Positions 1-8,867 are shown, numbered from the stretch's first letter. The stretch is 18,176 nucleotides of DNA from Roseburia sp. (GCA_017547315.1 JAFYQA010000068.1:1-18176); one strand, 5' to 3'. Numbers and translations are program-made. The notes: a model not told the origin generated them from the sequence alone.

Positions 1-1
1 A

Positions 2-367
2 AAGTATTCTGCTTTTACACCGCATTTGTATGTGGCTACGGGCTTTCAAAAGTGGGGAATGACGACTTCTATGGTAGCAGCACAAGTTATTAGTGATAAA
101 ATTTGTGGGAAGTCGAATGTTTATGAAGATTTATTTAGTCCACAGAGATTTTTTGTACGTGCAGGTGGAAAAGCTTTTTGTAAGGATGTAGGAATAAGTG
201 TAGGAAATTTAGCAAAAGGAGTTTTTTCAAAAAAACGCTGTTCCCACATGGGATGTGCCTTAAGCTGGAATTCTGATACGCAAAGCTGGGATTGCCCTTG
301 TCATGGATCTAGGTATGATAAAGAGGGGAAGCTTTTAGATAATCCCGCAATGAAGGACATATCATAG
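2..367 (+). CDS. FAD-dependent oxidoreductase with C-terminal Rieske [2Fe-2S] domain, 3' fragment
   Basis: The reading frame is open from base 2 and ends at the stop codon at 365-367, so only the last ~121 codons are in the window and the FAD-binding part lies to the left. The segment GFQKWGMTTSMVAAQVI, about 14 residues from the visible N-terminus, resembles the end of the DAO-type FAD oxidoreductase domain. A Rieske cluster follows: CSH and then CPCH 15 residues later supply the two Cys and two His ligands, and the extra Cys of CSHMGC and CPCH could form the disulfide seen in high-potential Rieske proteins. The join between the two domains is short (a Lys-rich stretch ending FSKKR). The family (Bacillus YhfW-like) is thought to be a cytoplasmic flavin/iron-sulfur redox enzyme. 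Its substrate is unknown to me. Confidence 0.85.
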   Translation, partial: KYSAFTPHLYVATGFQKWGMTTSMVAAQVISDKICGKSNVYEDLFSPQRFFVRAGGKAFCKDVGISVGNLAKGVFSKKRCSHMGCALSWNSDTQSWDCPCHGSRYDKEGKLLDNPAMKDIS

Positions 368-476
368 CATTTTAAATGAATTGTTATAAAAGTGTATATA
401 TATATTAGAAAATAAATCCTGTATTTTTTATGATCATGATGCTAAAATCATATTATAAATTTTGGAGGAAAGCGAT

Positions 477-1664
477 ATGTTTCAATTATTATTAACAATT
501 ATTTATTTGGCATTTATTAGTTTAGGATTGCCGGATGGGTTACTTGGTGCAGCATGGCCTTTTATGTATATTGAGTTTGAGGTGCCGGTGTCTTATTCGG
601 GATTAATATTTATGATTATTGCGGCAGGAACGATAGTTTCGAGTTTGCTGAGTGACCGTATGACGAGGAAATGGGGAACTGGAAAAGTGACGGCCATGAG
701 TGTTGCTATGACAGCAATGGCATTGTTTGGTTTTTCTTTTAGTCATGCGTACTGGATGCTTTGCTTATGGGCGATACCTTATGGTTTAGGAGCTGGTGGA
801 GTGGATGCATCTATTAATAATTATGTGGCAATTCACTATGAGAGTAAGCACATGAGTTGGTTGCATTGTATGTGGGGACTTGGTGCAACGATTGGACCAT
901 ATATTATGGGAACTGTATTAAGCGGTGGCCAGATTTGGAATATAGGTTATCGTTATGTGGGGATATTGCAGTTAGTATTGACAGTGATACTTATTTTGTC
1001 TCTCCCTCTTTGGAAAGAAAGGAACGGTAGCAGCTCTTCTGATGTATCAGATGATGGCGAAACAAGACAGTCATCAGAAGAGCCGTTTAAACTGCGTGAA
1101 GTTTTGAAGATTCCAGGGGCAAAAGAAACGTTTATTATGTTTTTTTGTTATTGTGCGATTGAACAGACAGCTGGATTGTGGGCAAGCAGTTATTTGGTAT
1201 TAGGCCGTGGTGTAGATGCACAGACAGCAGCAACGTTTGCAAGTCTGTTTTACATAGGGATTACAGTAGGCCGTGGTATCAGTGGTTTTATTACGATGAA
1301 ATTAAATGATGAAAAAATGATATGGATGGGATTGGGGATTATAGCGATAGGTGTTATATTGATTCTCCTTCCATTGAGTAATATAGCTGCATTGGCAGGA
1401 TTAATTATTGTGGGGCTTGGATGTGCACCGGTATATCCGTGTGTAGTGCATTCTACACCAGCTAGATTCGGTGAAGATAAGTCTCAGGCAGTCATTGGGA
1501 TTCAAATGGCTTCTGCTTATGTGGGAACTTGCTTGATGCCACCGATTTTTGGGATAATAGCAGAATATGTCAGCATGTTGCTGCTTCCTGTGTATATGTT
1601 AGCTATTTTGTTATTAATGGTATATATGCATGGATTGGTGTGTAGAAAAACGACTATACAATAA
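477..1664 (+). CDS. MFS transporter, substrate unknown
   Basis: A 395-residue, very hydrophobic protein with the usual 12-segment MFS length. It opens LGLPDGLLGAAWPFM, has a loop 2-3 motif with basic residues (SDRMTRKWGTGK, about residues 60-71) and a hydrophilic acidic/serine-rich central loop (SSSSDVSDDGETRQSS, about 189-204) between the two six-helix halves. The ATG at 477 is chosen because GGAGG at 464-468 sits 8 nt ahead of it; an in-frame TTG at 462 overlaps that ribosome binding site and is unlikely to be used. The type of N-terminus resembles fucose-permease and drug-antiporter-like MFS proteins common in Firmicutes, but nothing in the sequence or neighbours fixes a substrate. It probably has its own transcript: a weak promoter candidate (TTGTTA at 381-386, TATTAG at 403-408) lies upstream. 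Confidence 0.88.
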   Translation: MFQLLLTIIYLAFISLGLPDGLLGAAWPFMYIEFEVPVSYSGLIFMIIAAGTIVSSLLSDRMTRKWGTGKVTAMSVAMTAMALFGFSFSHAYWMLCLWAIPYGLGAGGVDASINNYVAIHYESKHMSWLHCMWGLGATIGPYIMGTVLSGGQIWNIGYRYVGILQLVLTVILILSLPLWKERNGSSSSDVSDDGETRQSSEEPFKLREVLKIPGAKETFIMFFCYCAIEQTAGLWASSYLVLGRGVDAQTAATFASLFYIGITVGRGISGFITMKLNDEKMIWMGLGIIAIGVILILLPLSNIAALAGLIIVGLGCAPVYPCVVHSTPARFGEDKSQAVIGIQMASAYVGTCLMPPIFGIIAEYVSMLLLPVYMLAILLLMVYMHGLVCRKTTIQ

Positions 1665-1691
1665 AATATTAGACAGAAATTGGTACTATCT

Positions 1692-1710
1692 TTGCATTAT
1701 TAAGTGCAAA
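1692..1710 (+). terminator. Weak hairpin after the MFS gene, possible terminator
   Basis: TTGCA and TGCAA near 1692-1709 form a short stem with an 8-nt loop, followed by an A-rich and then a T-rich stretch. The stem is weak and not directly followed by a U-run, so termination here is doubtful. The rest of 1665-1828 is AT-rich with several TATAAT-like boxes (1728-1733, 1771-1776, 1779-1784) that could serve the chemoreceptor gene. None has a convincing -35 partner. Confidence 0.2.
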
Positions 1711-1828
1711 AAGTTGCAGTTTTTGTGTATAATTTCTTGTTTTTATGGAGAACGGGGAGTATGATTATTTTATAATGGTATAAAGTAGACAACCATAGAA
1801 AAGAGAATGTAATGTGGAGGAACAACAA

Positions 1829-3583
1829 ATGAGAAAGAAAATCGGTACGCGAATAGTGGTAATGCTGGTAGTAATGACGGCAATGTTTTTAGCGTCATCT
1901 CTCGCAAGTGGTTTTGCACAGGAGCAGGCATTAGGCGGAATGAACAGACTTTATAATAACTGGGTTCAGTTGGAACGTTATGAGACAAAGCTAGTAAAGG
2001 CTGTAGACAATTGTAATTTCTATGCTAATATGATTGTACATTATGAAATGCCGGCAGTACAGGAAACCTTATCAAAAGATATTCCAAGAATTATTGAGGA
2101 AACACGTGGTTATTTTGCAGAGATGCATGAGATTGTAGATAGTATGGAAGATGCAGATTTGGCGGGAATACCAAAAGCGGATGTAAAGGCAGCTTTAACA
2201 GCTTATGATGAAGCCGTTGCTGTACTCCAGAATCAGGCAAATAGAGTTGGCGAATTGTATTTGGCAGGCGATCTGGAAGGATCTGTAAATGCAAATAATG
2301 GTGCAACAAAAAATATTGAAACGGTTAATGTAACGGAAACTGTATTTATGGATATGATTAAGACGGGTTGTGATACTTTAATAGCAACTAGACAGGGCGT
2401 CGTTAATGGCTATGCTAGTGTTTCGGACACGTTATTCTTTGTATTTATTGGTGCAGTTGTATTGATGATTGTGATTGTAAATCTTTCCATTACAAAACCT
2501 GCAAGAGGTGCAAGTGGTAAATTAAAAGAGATTATTACTAATATTGATAACGGAGAGGGTGACCTTACAGAGCGTATTAATGTCAAGACACAAGATGAAA
2601 TAGGTCAGCTTGTTGGTGGTGTTAATAATTTTATTGAACAGCTTCAAGGTATTATGTTAAAGATTCGTCAGGAATCTAACAAATTAACCGATTTAGCAAA
2701 TTCTATTACAGTAGAAATTGCAGATTCTAATGATAATGCAAGCAGTATTTCTGCAACAATGGAACAGTTATCTGCAAGTATGGAAGAAGTTGCAGCTACA
2801 TTAGATGAGATTACAACTGGTGCACAGGAAATTTTAAGTGCATCTAAGGAAATGAGTGACGAAGCTGAAACAGGTAAGAAATTTGTGGCTGGTGTTAAGG
2901 GAACAGCAGTTTCTATGCGTTCAGATGCACAGACAAGCAAAGAAAATACGACTGCTATGATTCAGGAAATTCGTGCAATGTTAGAAGTTGCGATTGCAAA
3001 TAGCCGAAGCGTAGAGAAGATTAATGAATTAACAGATGAGATTTTAAGTATTAGTAGTCAGACAAACTTACTTGCATTAAATGCTTCTATCGAAGCAGCA
3101 AGAGCAGGTGAAGCAGGAAAAGGTTTTGCGGTTGTTGCAGATGAGATTCGTGTATTAGCAGAGAATTCTAAGAATACAGCAAATAATATTCAGAGTATCA
3201 GTGGTCTTGTAACAAATGCGGTAGAAGAACTTGCTTCTGATGCAAACAAGATGATTCAGTTTATTGATTCTGCAGTTTTAGCTGATTATGATAAATTCGT
3301 AGATATGGCTAATTCTTATCATAATGATGCAGACCATATGGATGAGATTCTTCAGAATTTCTATAGTAATGCAAGCAAACTTGCAGAGACAATGGCACAG
3401 ATGACAGAAGGTATTGACGGAATCAATATCGCAGTAGATGAAAGTGCACAGGGTGTTACAATGGCGGCACAGAGTACAGCTCAGTTGGTAGATGCATTAG
3501 TAAATATTAAATCTGAATCAGATACAAATAAAGAGATTTCAGACGAACTTCAAGGCGAAGTTAAGAAATTTAAAAACATTTAA
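1829..3583 (+). CDS. Methyl-accepting chemotaxis protein (transmembrane chemoreceptor)
   Basis: A 584-residue chemoreceptor that senses a ligand outside the membrane and controls the CheA kinase. Residues ~7-30 form the first membrane segment. A helical, probably four-helix-bundle sensor fills ~31-200, the second membrane segment ([20 protein letters not shown]) lies at ~202-221, and a HAMP domain follows to ~285. The rest is the coiled-coil signalling domain, whose conserved hairpin tip ([33 protein letters not shown]) is at ~408-445. The protein ends KKFKNI without a CheR-tethering pentapeptide. The ATG at 1829 has GGAGG at 1816-1820 eight bases upstream; an in-frame GTG at 1814 overlaps that site. 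The ligand cannot be deduced and no other chemotaxis gene is adjacent. The transcript appears to be monocistronic, since a strong terminator follows. Confidence 0.93.
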   Translation: MRKKIGTRIVVMLVVMTAMFLASSLASGFAQEQALGGMNRLYNNWVQLERYETKLVKAVDNCNFYANMIVHYEMPAVQETLSKDIPRIIEETRGYFAEMHEIVDSMEDADLAGIPKADVKAALTAYDEAVAVLQNQANRVGELYLAGDLEGSVNANNGATKNIETVNVTETVFMDMIKTGCDTLIATRQGVVNGYASVSDTLFFVFIGAVVLMIVIVNLSITKPARGASGKLKEIITNIDNGEGDLTERINVKTQDEIGQLVGGVNNFIEQLQGIMLKIRQESNKLTDLANSITVEIADSNDNASSISATMEQLSASMEEVAATLDEITTGAQEILSASKEMSDEAETGKKFVAGVKGTAVSMRSDAQTSKENTTAMIQEIRAMLEVAIANSRSVEKINELTDEILSISSQTNLLALNASIEAARAGEAGKGFAVVADEIRVLAENSKNTANNIQSISGLVTNAVEELASDANKMIQFIDSAVLADYDKFVDMANSYHNDADHMDEILQNFYSNASKLAETMAQMTEGIDGINIAVDESAQGVTMAAQSTAQLVDALVNIKSESDTNKEISDELQGEVKKFKNI

Positions 3584-3619
3584 TTCTACAGAGAAAAGTG
3601 AAATTAGGCTAAAAGCAAG

Positions 3620-3655
3620 AGAATGGAGTTCAAAAGGGAACTCCATTCTTTTTGT
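3620..3655 (+). terminator. Rho-independent terminator of the chemoreceptor gene
   Basis: AGAATGGAGTT (3620-3630) pairs perfectly over 11 bp with AACTCCATTCT (3639-3649). The loop is 8 nt, and a T-run follows directly. It lies 36 nt after the stop codon. The remaining intergenic stretch to 3835 is AT-rich. It contains TATAAT boxes at 3770-3775 and 3782-3787 that may start the next gene, but no clear -35 element or structured leader. Confidence 0.9.
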
Positions 3656-3835
3656 CTGAGAGGGTGAGTGACCAAAGCGAGGAATTTCATTGGAGTTTTT
3701 GAGATTGTCGTTGGAGAATTATTAATCTTTGATTTTCAATCTTATCCGTGAATAATGATACCATTTTTATATAATTTGTAGTATAATATAAGTTAGCTTA
3801 ATTTTAAAATACTAGGAGTATGAGGGGCGTTGCTT

Positions 3836-6800
3836 ATGAAAAAATTAGGAAGAAAATTTTGGACAGCTATGGCGCTGTTCGGTTTGGTTGGTCAGATAGC
3901 ATGGGTAGTAGAAAACATGTATCTGAATGTATTTATTTACAAAATGTTCCACGCTCAACCAGCAGACATTTCTTTGATGGTAGGGGCAAGTTCTGTAGCA
4001 GCTACATTAACGACTATCTTAATTGGAGCATTATCCGATAAGATTGGAAAAAGAAAGCTATTTATGTGTGGTGGATATCTAGTATGGGGTATTGCCATTT
4101 TAGCATTTGGTTTTGTGCGTATGGATGTACTGACACCGATTTGTGGTGGCGTCGTAGAGGCAGCTGCATTAGGTATATTACTTGTAATTGCACTTGACTG
4201 TATCATGACCTTTTTTGGTTCAGCAGCGAATGATGCAGCGTATAACGCATGGTTGACAGACGAAGGAGATGAGTCTAACCGCGGTAAAATAGAGGGCATT
4301 AATGCAATGATGCCGCTGATTTCTATTTTAATTGTATTTGGCGGTTTCATGGGCTTTGATTTGGAACAGGCAGATAGCTGGACTACGATTTTTATGGTAA
4401 TCGGTGCAGTGGTACTAGTCATTGGTATTGCTGGAATTTTCTTGATTGAAGAGCATACACCAGAGGGGACTGGAAAAGATGCTTACTGGGAAAGTGTAGT
4501 TTATAGTTTCCGTTTATCTACTTACAGAGATAATAAATTATTATATGTAGTCATTGGTACATACGCATTATTCAATATTTCGATTCAGACGTTTATGCCA
4601 TACTTGATTGTATATTATGAAAAGACGTTGCAGATGGCAAATTATGTTATCGTATTTGCACCGGCGATTTTGATTGCTGCTATTGTGACTGCAATTTATG
4701 GCAGATTTTATGATCAGTTAGGATTCCAGACCAGTGTAGTTCCGGTAGTAGCCTTACTTGTGTCAGGATATGTGATATTGCTTTTGACAACAACAACAGC
4801 ACCAGTATTTGTGGGTACAGTACTTATGCTGAGCGGATATTTAAGTGGTATGGCGGTATTTGGAGCGAAGATTCGTGAGTTAATTCCAGAAAATATGGCA
4901 GGGCGTTTTCAAGGGATACGTATTATTGGACAGGTACTGATTCCGGGAATTATCGGTCCTGCGATTGGTGCATTTGTACTTCGTAATGCAGAACAGATTG
5001 AAAACAGCGACGGCACTTATTCTTTTTTACCAAATAAAAATATCTGGATAGCAGCAATTATTACTGCAGGTATTTTATGGGTTGCATTGCAGGCATTATT
5101 CCGTATGATTCGCTTAGGACATTATGATATGTGGACAGAGTCCGGTTTAGAGTTAAAGGCAAAAAAAGCAACTGACTCTGCAGAGAATCCATGGGATGTG
5201 TATCCAAGACCGCAAATGAGACGTGAAGGATACATGATGATAAATAATGGATGGACGCTAAATGGTAAGCCGATTTATATGCCATTCCCACCACAGTCTG
5301 CACTGTCTGATTATGAGGGGAAAATTGGTTCACAGCTTGTATATGAGACCAAGGTGAAGATACCGGAGAGTTTTGATAGAGAACGTATCTTGCTGCATTT
5401 TGGGGCGGTAGACCAGATTGCAGAGGTATTTGTGAACGATAAGTGCGTGGGAAGACATGAAGGTGGTTATTTACCATTTGCATTTGATGTAACAGCGCAG
5501 ATACAAAAAGATGCAGAAAATAAGATTGTAGTAAAAGTAACAGACACACTTTCGAAGGAATATCCTTATGGTAAGCAGTGTAAAAAACGTGGAGGTATGT
5601 GGTATACCCCAGTCAGCGGTATCTGGCAGAGCGTATGGATGGAGAATGTATCGACATCCTATATTCAGAAAGTAATCATCAAACCAGATTTAACAGGTGT
5701 TGATGTAGAAGTAATTGGTGAAGGCATTGATAGATTTGAGGTAAATGTTGCACTTTCAAATGATGAGATTTATGTGAAAGAGTTTGAAGGCTGTAAGGGA
5801 AGAATTCAATTGACCGAGCATGAATGTGTGGACGGAAAGATGTATCAGCCAAAACTTTGGACAGTAGAGTCACCATATCTGTATGATATACAGATTCAGA
5901 CAGAGCAGGATTATGTAAAATCTTATTTTGCACTTCGTACCATTGAGATTCGTAATATAAATGGTGTAAATCGCGTTTGTCTAAATGGAAAACCGATTTT
6001 CATGCATGGTGTATTAGATCAGGGATATTATCCGGATGGAATCTTTCTACCGGCAGAACCAAAAGAGTTTGAGCGAGATATTTTGCGTATGAAAGAGTTG
6101 GGACTTAATTTCCTTCGTAAGCATATTAAAGTGGAGCCGGAAGCATTTTATTACTACTGTGACAAACATGGTATGTTAGTAATGCAGGATATGGTGAATA
6201 ATGGAAGTTATAACTTTATCAGAGACACGGCACTTCCAACACTTGGTATGAAAAAGCGAAACGATACCGTTGGTAAGGAAAATAGAACCAGAGAGATTTT
6301 CCGTAAACATATGGCAGATACGATTGCACATGTTTATAATCATCCATGTATCATCGCATATACATTGTTTAACGAGGGCTGGGGACAGTTCGAAAGTGAT
6401 GCGATTTATGATTTGGCGAAATCGTTGGATGATACTAGATTGATGGATAGTACATCAGGGTGGTTTTGGCAGAATAAAAATGATTTTGACAGTGAACATA
6501 TTTATTTCAAGACGATTGATTTGGATGTGAAAGAGCGTCCGATGTTTGTTTCTGAATGCGGAGGCTATTCTTCCGTTGTGGAAGGACATTATTACAGTAA
6601 ATACAATACTTATGGTTATGGTGGTGCAGAGGATGAAAATGCACTGACAGAGATGATTGTAGATATGTATCACGGCATGATTCTGCCAAGTATCGCAAAA
6701 GGCGGTTGCGGCTGCGTGTATACACAGCTTAGTGATGTCGAGGACGAAATCAATGGCCTTTATACATACGACAGACAGGTCTGTAAGGTCAATAAAGAAA

Positions 6801-6853
6801 GAATGCAGGCATTGTCGAAAGAAATATACGAAGCTATACAGAATGCGGAGTAA
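3836..6853 (+). CDS. Fusion of an MFS transporter and a glycoside hydrolase family 2 enzyme
   Basis: One uninterrupted 1005-residue frame. Residues 1-~430 are a full MFS transporter with a canonical loop motif (LSDKIGKRK, about 67-75), a second half starting near 225 and a last membrane helix near 403-425. A linker of about 25 residues leads to YPRPQMRREGYM (~456), the usual start of a GH2 protein. A jelly-roll sugar-binding domain (~456-615, with PFPPQSALSDYEG), an immunoglobulin-like domain (~615-705) and a TIM barrel (~705-1003) follow. The acid/base Glu is in FNEGWGQF (E847) and the nucleophile Glu in FVSECGGYS (E907), so the enzyme should be active. With 12 helices the hydrolase half would face the cytoplasm. 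GH2 enzymes cleave beta-galactosides, beta-glucuronides or beta-mannosides; which one, and which sugar is imported, is unknown. The ATG at 3836 is preferred because GAGGGG (3822-3827) is 8 nt upstream; an in-frame TTG at 3830 is the alternative. Confidence 0.92.
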   Translation: MKKLGRKFWTAMALFGLVGQIAWVVENMYLNVFIYKMFHAQPADISLMVGASSVAATLTTILIGALSDKIGKRKLFMCGGYLVWGIAILAFGFVRMDVLTPICGGVVEAAALGILLVIALDCIMTFFGSAANDAAYNAWLTDEGDESNRGKIEGINAMMPLISILIVFGGFMGFDLEQADSWTTIFMVIGAVVLVIGIAGIFLIEEHTPEGTGKDAYWESVVYSFRLSTYRDNKLLYVVIGTYALFNISIQTFMPYLIVYYEKTLQMANYVIVFAPAILIAAIVTAIYGRFYDQLGFQTSVVPVVALLVSGYVILLLTTTTAPVFVGTVLMLSGYLSGMAVFGAKIRELIPENMAGRFQGIRIIGQVLIPGIIGPAIGAFVLRNAEQIENSDGTYSFLPNKNIWIAAIITAGILWVALQALFRMIRLGHYDMWTESGLELKAKKATDSAENPWDVYPRPQMRREGYMMINNGWTLNGKPIYMPFPPQSALSDYEGKIGSQLVYETKVKIPESFDRERILLHFGAVDQIAEVFVNDKCVGRHEGGYLPFAFDVTAQIQKDAENKIVVKVTDTLSKEYPYGKQCKKRGGMWYTPVSGIWQSVWMENVSTSYIQKVIIKPDLTGVDVEVIGEGIDRFEVNVALSNDEIYVKEFEGCKGRIQLTEHECVDGKMYQPKLWTVESPYLYDIQIQTEQDYVKSYFALRTIEIRNINGVNRVCLNGKPIFMHGVLDQGYYPDGIFLPAEPKEFERDILRMKELGLNFLRKHIKVEPEAFYYYCDKHGMLVMQDMVNNGSYNFIRDTALPTLGMKKRNDTVGKENRTREIFRKHMADTIAHVYNHPCIIAYTLFNEGWGQFESDAIYDLAKSLDDTRLMDSTSGWFWQNKNDFDSEHIYFKTIDLDVKERPMFVSECGGYSSVVEGHYYSKYNTYGYGGAEDENALTEMIVDMYHGMILPSIAKGGCGCVYTQLSDVEDEINGLYTYDRQVCKVNKERMQALSKEIYEAIQNAE

Positions 6854-6866
6854 TAAAAATAGAATG

Positions 6867-6913
6867 GTAACTATTTATGAAAATTGCATTGGCTCTGAAT
6901 AGTTACATATAAT
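6867..6913 (+). promoter_or_regulatory. Candidate promoter with flanking inverted repeat
   Basis: TTGCAT (6884-6889) and TATAAT (6908-6913) are 18 nt apart, a plausible sigma-A promoter for the flavin reductase gene. A perfect 9-bp inverted repeat, GTAACTATT (6867-6875) and AATAGTTAC (6898-6906), brackets the -35 box. Its right arm lies between -35 and -10, which would suit an operator. The arms could also form an RNA hairpin in read-through transcripts from the upstream gene. Confidence 0.4.
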
Positions 6914-6935
6914 GTAAGAAAAGTAAGGAGAAGTT

Positions 6936-7442
6936 ATGCATGCATTTCAGCCATTTCCAATGGATTTGTTGGAAATAAATACATTTACAAAATTTGCAAA
7001 AGAATGGGCATTAGTGTCCTCAGGTACGAAAAAGAATGCCAATACCATGACGATTGGATGGGGGGGCGTAGGTGTCATCTGGGGCAAAAACGTGGCATAT
7101 GTTTTTGTGCGTGATTCCAGATATACGAAAGAATTGATGGATAAGGGAGATTTCTTTTCGGTAGCATTTTTGAACGAAGAATACCGTGATGCATTAAAAT
7201 ATTGTGGTGCCCATTCTGGTAGAGAAGGAGACAAATTTAAAGCATCCGGACTTACGCTTGCTTCAAAGCATGGTATTCCATATCCAGATGAAGCGAATCT
7301 GGTATTCCTTTGTCAGAAGATGGCAGCAGTGCCAATGACAGAAGAGTGCTTTACCATGCCTGAGATAAAAGAGAAGTGGTATAAGGATGGAGACTACCAT
7401 ACGATGTATGTAGCAGAGATTATTGAGGTACTTTCACGATAA
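6936..7442 (+). CDS. Flavin reductase family protein (FMN-binding split barrel)
   Basis: A 168-residue soluble protein with the flavin reductase-like split-barrel layout. The N-terminal part carries SSGTKKNANTMTIGWGGVG (about residues 28-46), in which Asn, Thr and Gly residues typically contact the FMN phosphate and ring. The strand VAYVFVRDSRYTKELMDKG and the FFSVAFL strand follow. The family binds FMN non-covalently and includes NAD(P)H:flavin oxidoreductases and uncharacterised redox proteins; the partner here is not evident. Start at 6936 is supported by AAGGAG at 6925-6930, five bases away. It follows the MFS-GH2 fusion by 82 bp but has its own promoter candidate, so co-transcription is uncertain. 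Confidence 0.85.
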   Translation: MHAFQPFPMDLLEINTFTKFAKEWALVSSGTKKNANTMTIGWGGVGVIWGKNVAYVFVRDSRYTKELMDKGDFFSVAFLNEEYRDALKYCGAHSGREGDKFKASGLTLASKHGIPYPDEANLVFLCQKMAAVPMTEECFTMPEIKEKWYKDGDYHTMYVAEIIEVLSR

Positions 7443-7487
7443 CTTCATAACCCAAAATCATGGTATTTATAAGCCTTCGGAATAATC

Positions 7488-7516
7488 TTGACATGTGTGA
7501 AAGAAAGTATCATAAT
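7488..7516 (+). promoter_or_regulatory. Sigma-A promoter of ilvE
   Basis: A consensus -35 box TTGACA (7488-7493) and CATAAT (7511-7516) are separated by exactly 17 nt. This predicts transcription starting near 7523 and a leader of about 105 nt before the ilvE start codon. Confidence 0.75.
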
Positions 7517-7534
7517 GTGTTTCAAGAATTGAAT

Positions 7535-7605
7535 TTCGGTAGAAAACGGGGGGCGTGAAGATGATATTCACGCAAGAGTTTTAGAAGAATTCTAACTTCA
7601 CCGAA
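7535..7605 (+). ncRNA. Structured leader upstream of ilvE, possible cis-regulatory RNA
   Basis: Three stems nest in the ilvE leader. The outer stem pairs TTCGGT (7535-7540) with ACCGAA (7600-7605). It encloses a 7-bp hairpin, GCGTGAA (7553-7559) with TTCACGC (7567-7573), and a 6-bp hairpin, TTAGAA (7581-7586) with TTCTAA (7590-7595). Together they form a three-way junction ending just before the purine-rich ribosome binding region (7606-7620). No T-box sequence is present. The match to any known riboswitch class is not apparent to me. A function in regulating ilvE is inference. Confidence 0.35.
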
Positions 7606-7628
7606 GAAGGAAAGGTAAGGCGAATATT

Positions 7629-8693
7629 ATGGATATCAGATTTGTGAAAAGAGAAGTATTAAAAGAGAAACCGGATTGGACGAAGCTTGGTTTCGGAAAA
7701 TATATGACAGATTATATGTTTGTTATGGATTGGACTGTAGAGGAAGGTTGGCATGATGCCCGCATCGAGCCACATGCACCAATCGTATTAGAACCATCTT
7801 GTGTAACCTTACATTATGCACAGGAGACATTCGAAGGCATGAAAGCATATCGTACAGCAGAAGGTAAGATTCAGTTGTTCCGTCCAGAGATGAATGCGAA
7901 AAGAATGATCAAATCAAACGAGAGATTGTGCATGCCGGAATTCCCAGTTGACATGTTCGTAGAAGCAGTAAAAGCACTTGTAAAAGTGGAAGAAGATTGG
8001 GTTCCAGCAGAACCAGATACATCGCTTTATATTCGTCCATTTATGTTTGCGACAGAAGCTGCATTAGGTGTACATATGGCTACTTCTTATAAATTTATGG
8101 TTATCTGCTGTCCAGTAGGTGCGTACTATGAAGAAGGCATTAATCCAGTTAAGATTTTAGTAGAAGATGAACTGGTTCGTGCTGTAAAAGGTGGTACCGG
8201 TTTTACAAAATGCGGTGGTAACTATGCAGGTTCTATCTTAGGACAGGTAAAGGCAGCAAAATTAGGTTATTCTCAGGTATTATGGTTAGATGGTGAACAT
8301 CGTAAATATGTAGAAGAAGTTGGTACAATGAACATTATGTTCAAGATCAATGGTGAAATCTACACAGCACCAATTGAAGGTACTGTTTTACCAGGTGTTA
8401 CCAGAGATTCCATGATTCATCTTTTAAGAGAATGGGGATACAAAGTAAATGAGACAAAGCTTTCTATTGATGATGTTATGAAAGCTGGTCATGATGATAC
8501 ATTAGAAGAGGTATTTGGTACTGGTACAGCAGCAGTTATTTCCCCAGTAGGTGAATTAAGATATCGTGATGACGTAGTAACAATCAACGATTTTAAGATT
8601 GGAGAATTAACACAGAAGCTTTACGATACATTAACAGGTATTCAGTGGGGCAAATTAGAAGATACATTTGGCTGGACAGTCGAAGTTGAATAG
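7629..8693 (+). CDS. ilvE: Branched-chain amino acid aminotransferase
   Basis: A 354-residue fold-type IV pyridoxal-phosphate enzyme. It transfers an amino group between glutamate and the 2-oxo acids of leucine, isoleucine and valine, the last step of their synthesis and the first of their breakdown. The Schiff-base lysine is K194 in GFTKCGGNYAGS, and EEVGTMNIMF (~229-238) and GTGTAAVISPVGEL (~296-309) are the other family signatures. Length and motifs fit the longer group of IlvE proteins, related to mitochondrial BCAT, rather than the ~300-residue enterobacterial type. The ATG at 7629 follows purine-rich AAGG (7617-7620) by 8 nt. No other branched-chain gene is nearby; it has its own promoter, a structured leader and a terminator, so it forms a single-gene unit. 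Confidence 0.95.
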   Translation: MDIRFVKREVLKEKPDWTKLGFGKYMTDYMFVMDWTVEEGWHDARIEPHAPIVLEPSCVTLHYAQETFEGMKAYRTAEGKIQLFRPEMNAKRMIKSNERLCMPEFPVDMFVEAVKALVKVEEDWVPAEPDTSLYIRPFMFATEAALGVHMATSYKFMVICCPVGAYYEEGINPVKILVEDELVRAVKGGTGFTKCGGNYAGSILGQVKAAKLGYSQVLWLDGEHRKYVEEVGTMNIMFKINGEIYTAPIEGTVLPGVTRDSMIHLLREWGYKVNETKLSIDDVMKAGHDDTLEEVFGTGTAAVISPVGELRYRDDVVTINDFKIGELTQKLYDTLTGIQWGKLEDTFGWTVEVE

Positions 8694-8716
8694 TTAAAAT
8701 TGGAATAAATTGCTAA

Positions 8717-8762
8717 AAGGTCTGGTGGTTTCATTTTATATGAAATTGCTGGACTTTTTTTT
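8717..8762 (+). terminator. Rho-independent terminator of ilvE
   Basis: A long stem rich in G-T pairs joins 8717-8734 (ending TTTCAT) to 8740-8757 (starting ATGAAA), with a 5-nt loop. A run of eight T follows at 8755-8762. It separates ilvE from the glmS transcription unit. Confidence 0.85.
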
Positions 8763-8792
8763 AATAACATAGTATATTAAAGCGTCTGGACG

Positions 8793-8823
8793 TTGACAAT
8801 TAAATATAGTTCTATTTTTAGAT
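8793..8823 (+). promoter_or_regulatory. Candidate promoter of the glmS unit
   Basis: A perfect -35 box TTGACA (8793-8798) lies about 85 nt ahead of the ribozyme cleavage site. The -10 box is less clear: TTAGAT (8818-8823, spacing 19) or the T-rich stretch just before it. Position between the ilvE terminator and the ribozyme makes it the natural start for glmS. Confidence 0.5.
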
Positions 8824-8867
8824 ACACAATTCTGTTAGGCATAAGGAAAACGACTTATGGGACAGAC

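Noticed and set aside
462..476. TTG at 462 as start of the MFS gene
   Set aside because: It overlaps GGAGG, which sits at ideal distance from the ATG at 477.
3955..4422. A 155-codon minus-strand open frame
   Set aside because: It is antisense to the transporter half of the MFS-GH2 gene, whose frame has clear domain motifs. It has no start signal or recognisable product.
5061..5549. A 162-codon minus-strand open frame across the transporter-hydrolase junction
   Set aside because: It is antisense to motifs of the real gene, rich in His, Leu and Gln as mirror frames often are, and has no ribosome binding site. It does not indicate an independent gene at the fusion point.
7443..7628. T-box leader for ilvE
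   Set aside because: The leader is about 105 nt, without the conserved T-box sequence or an antiterminator/terminator pair.
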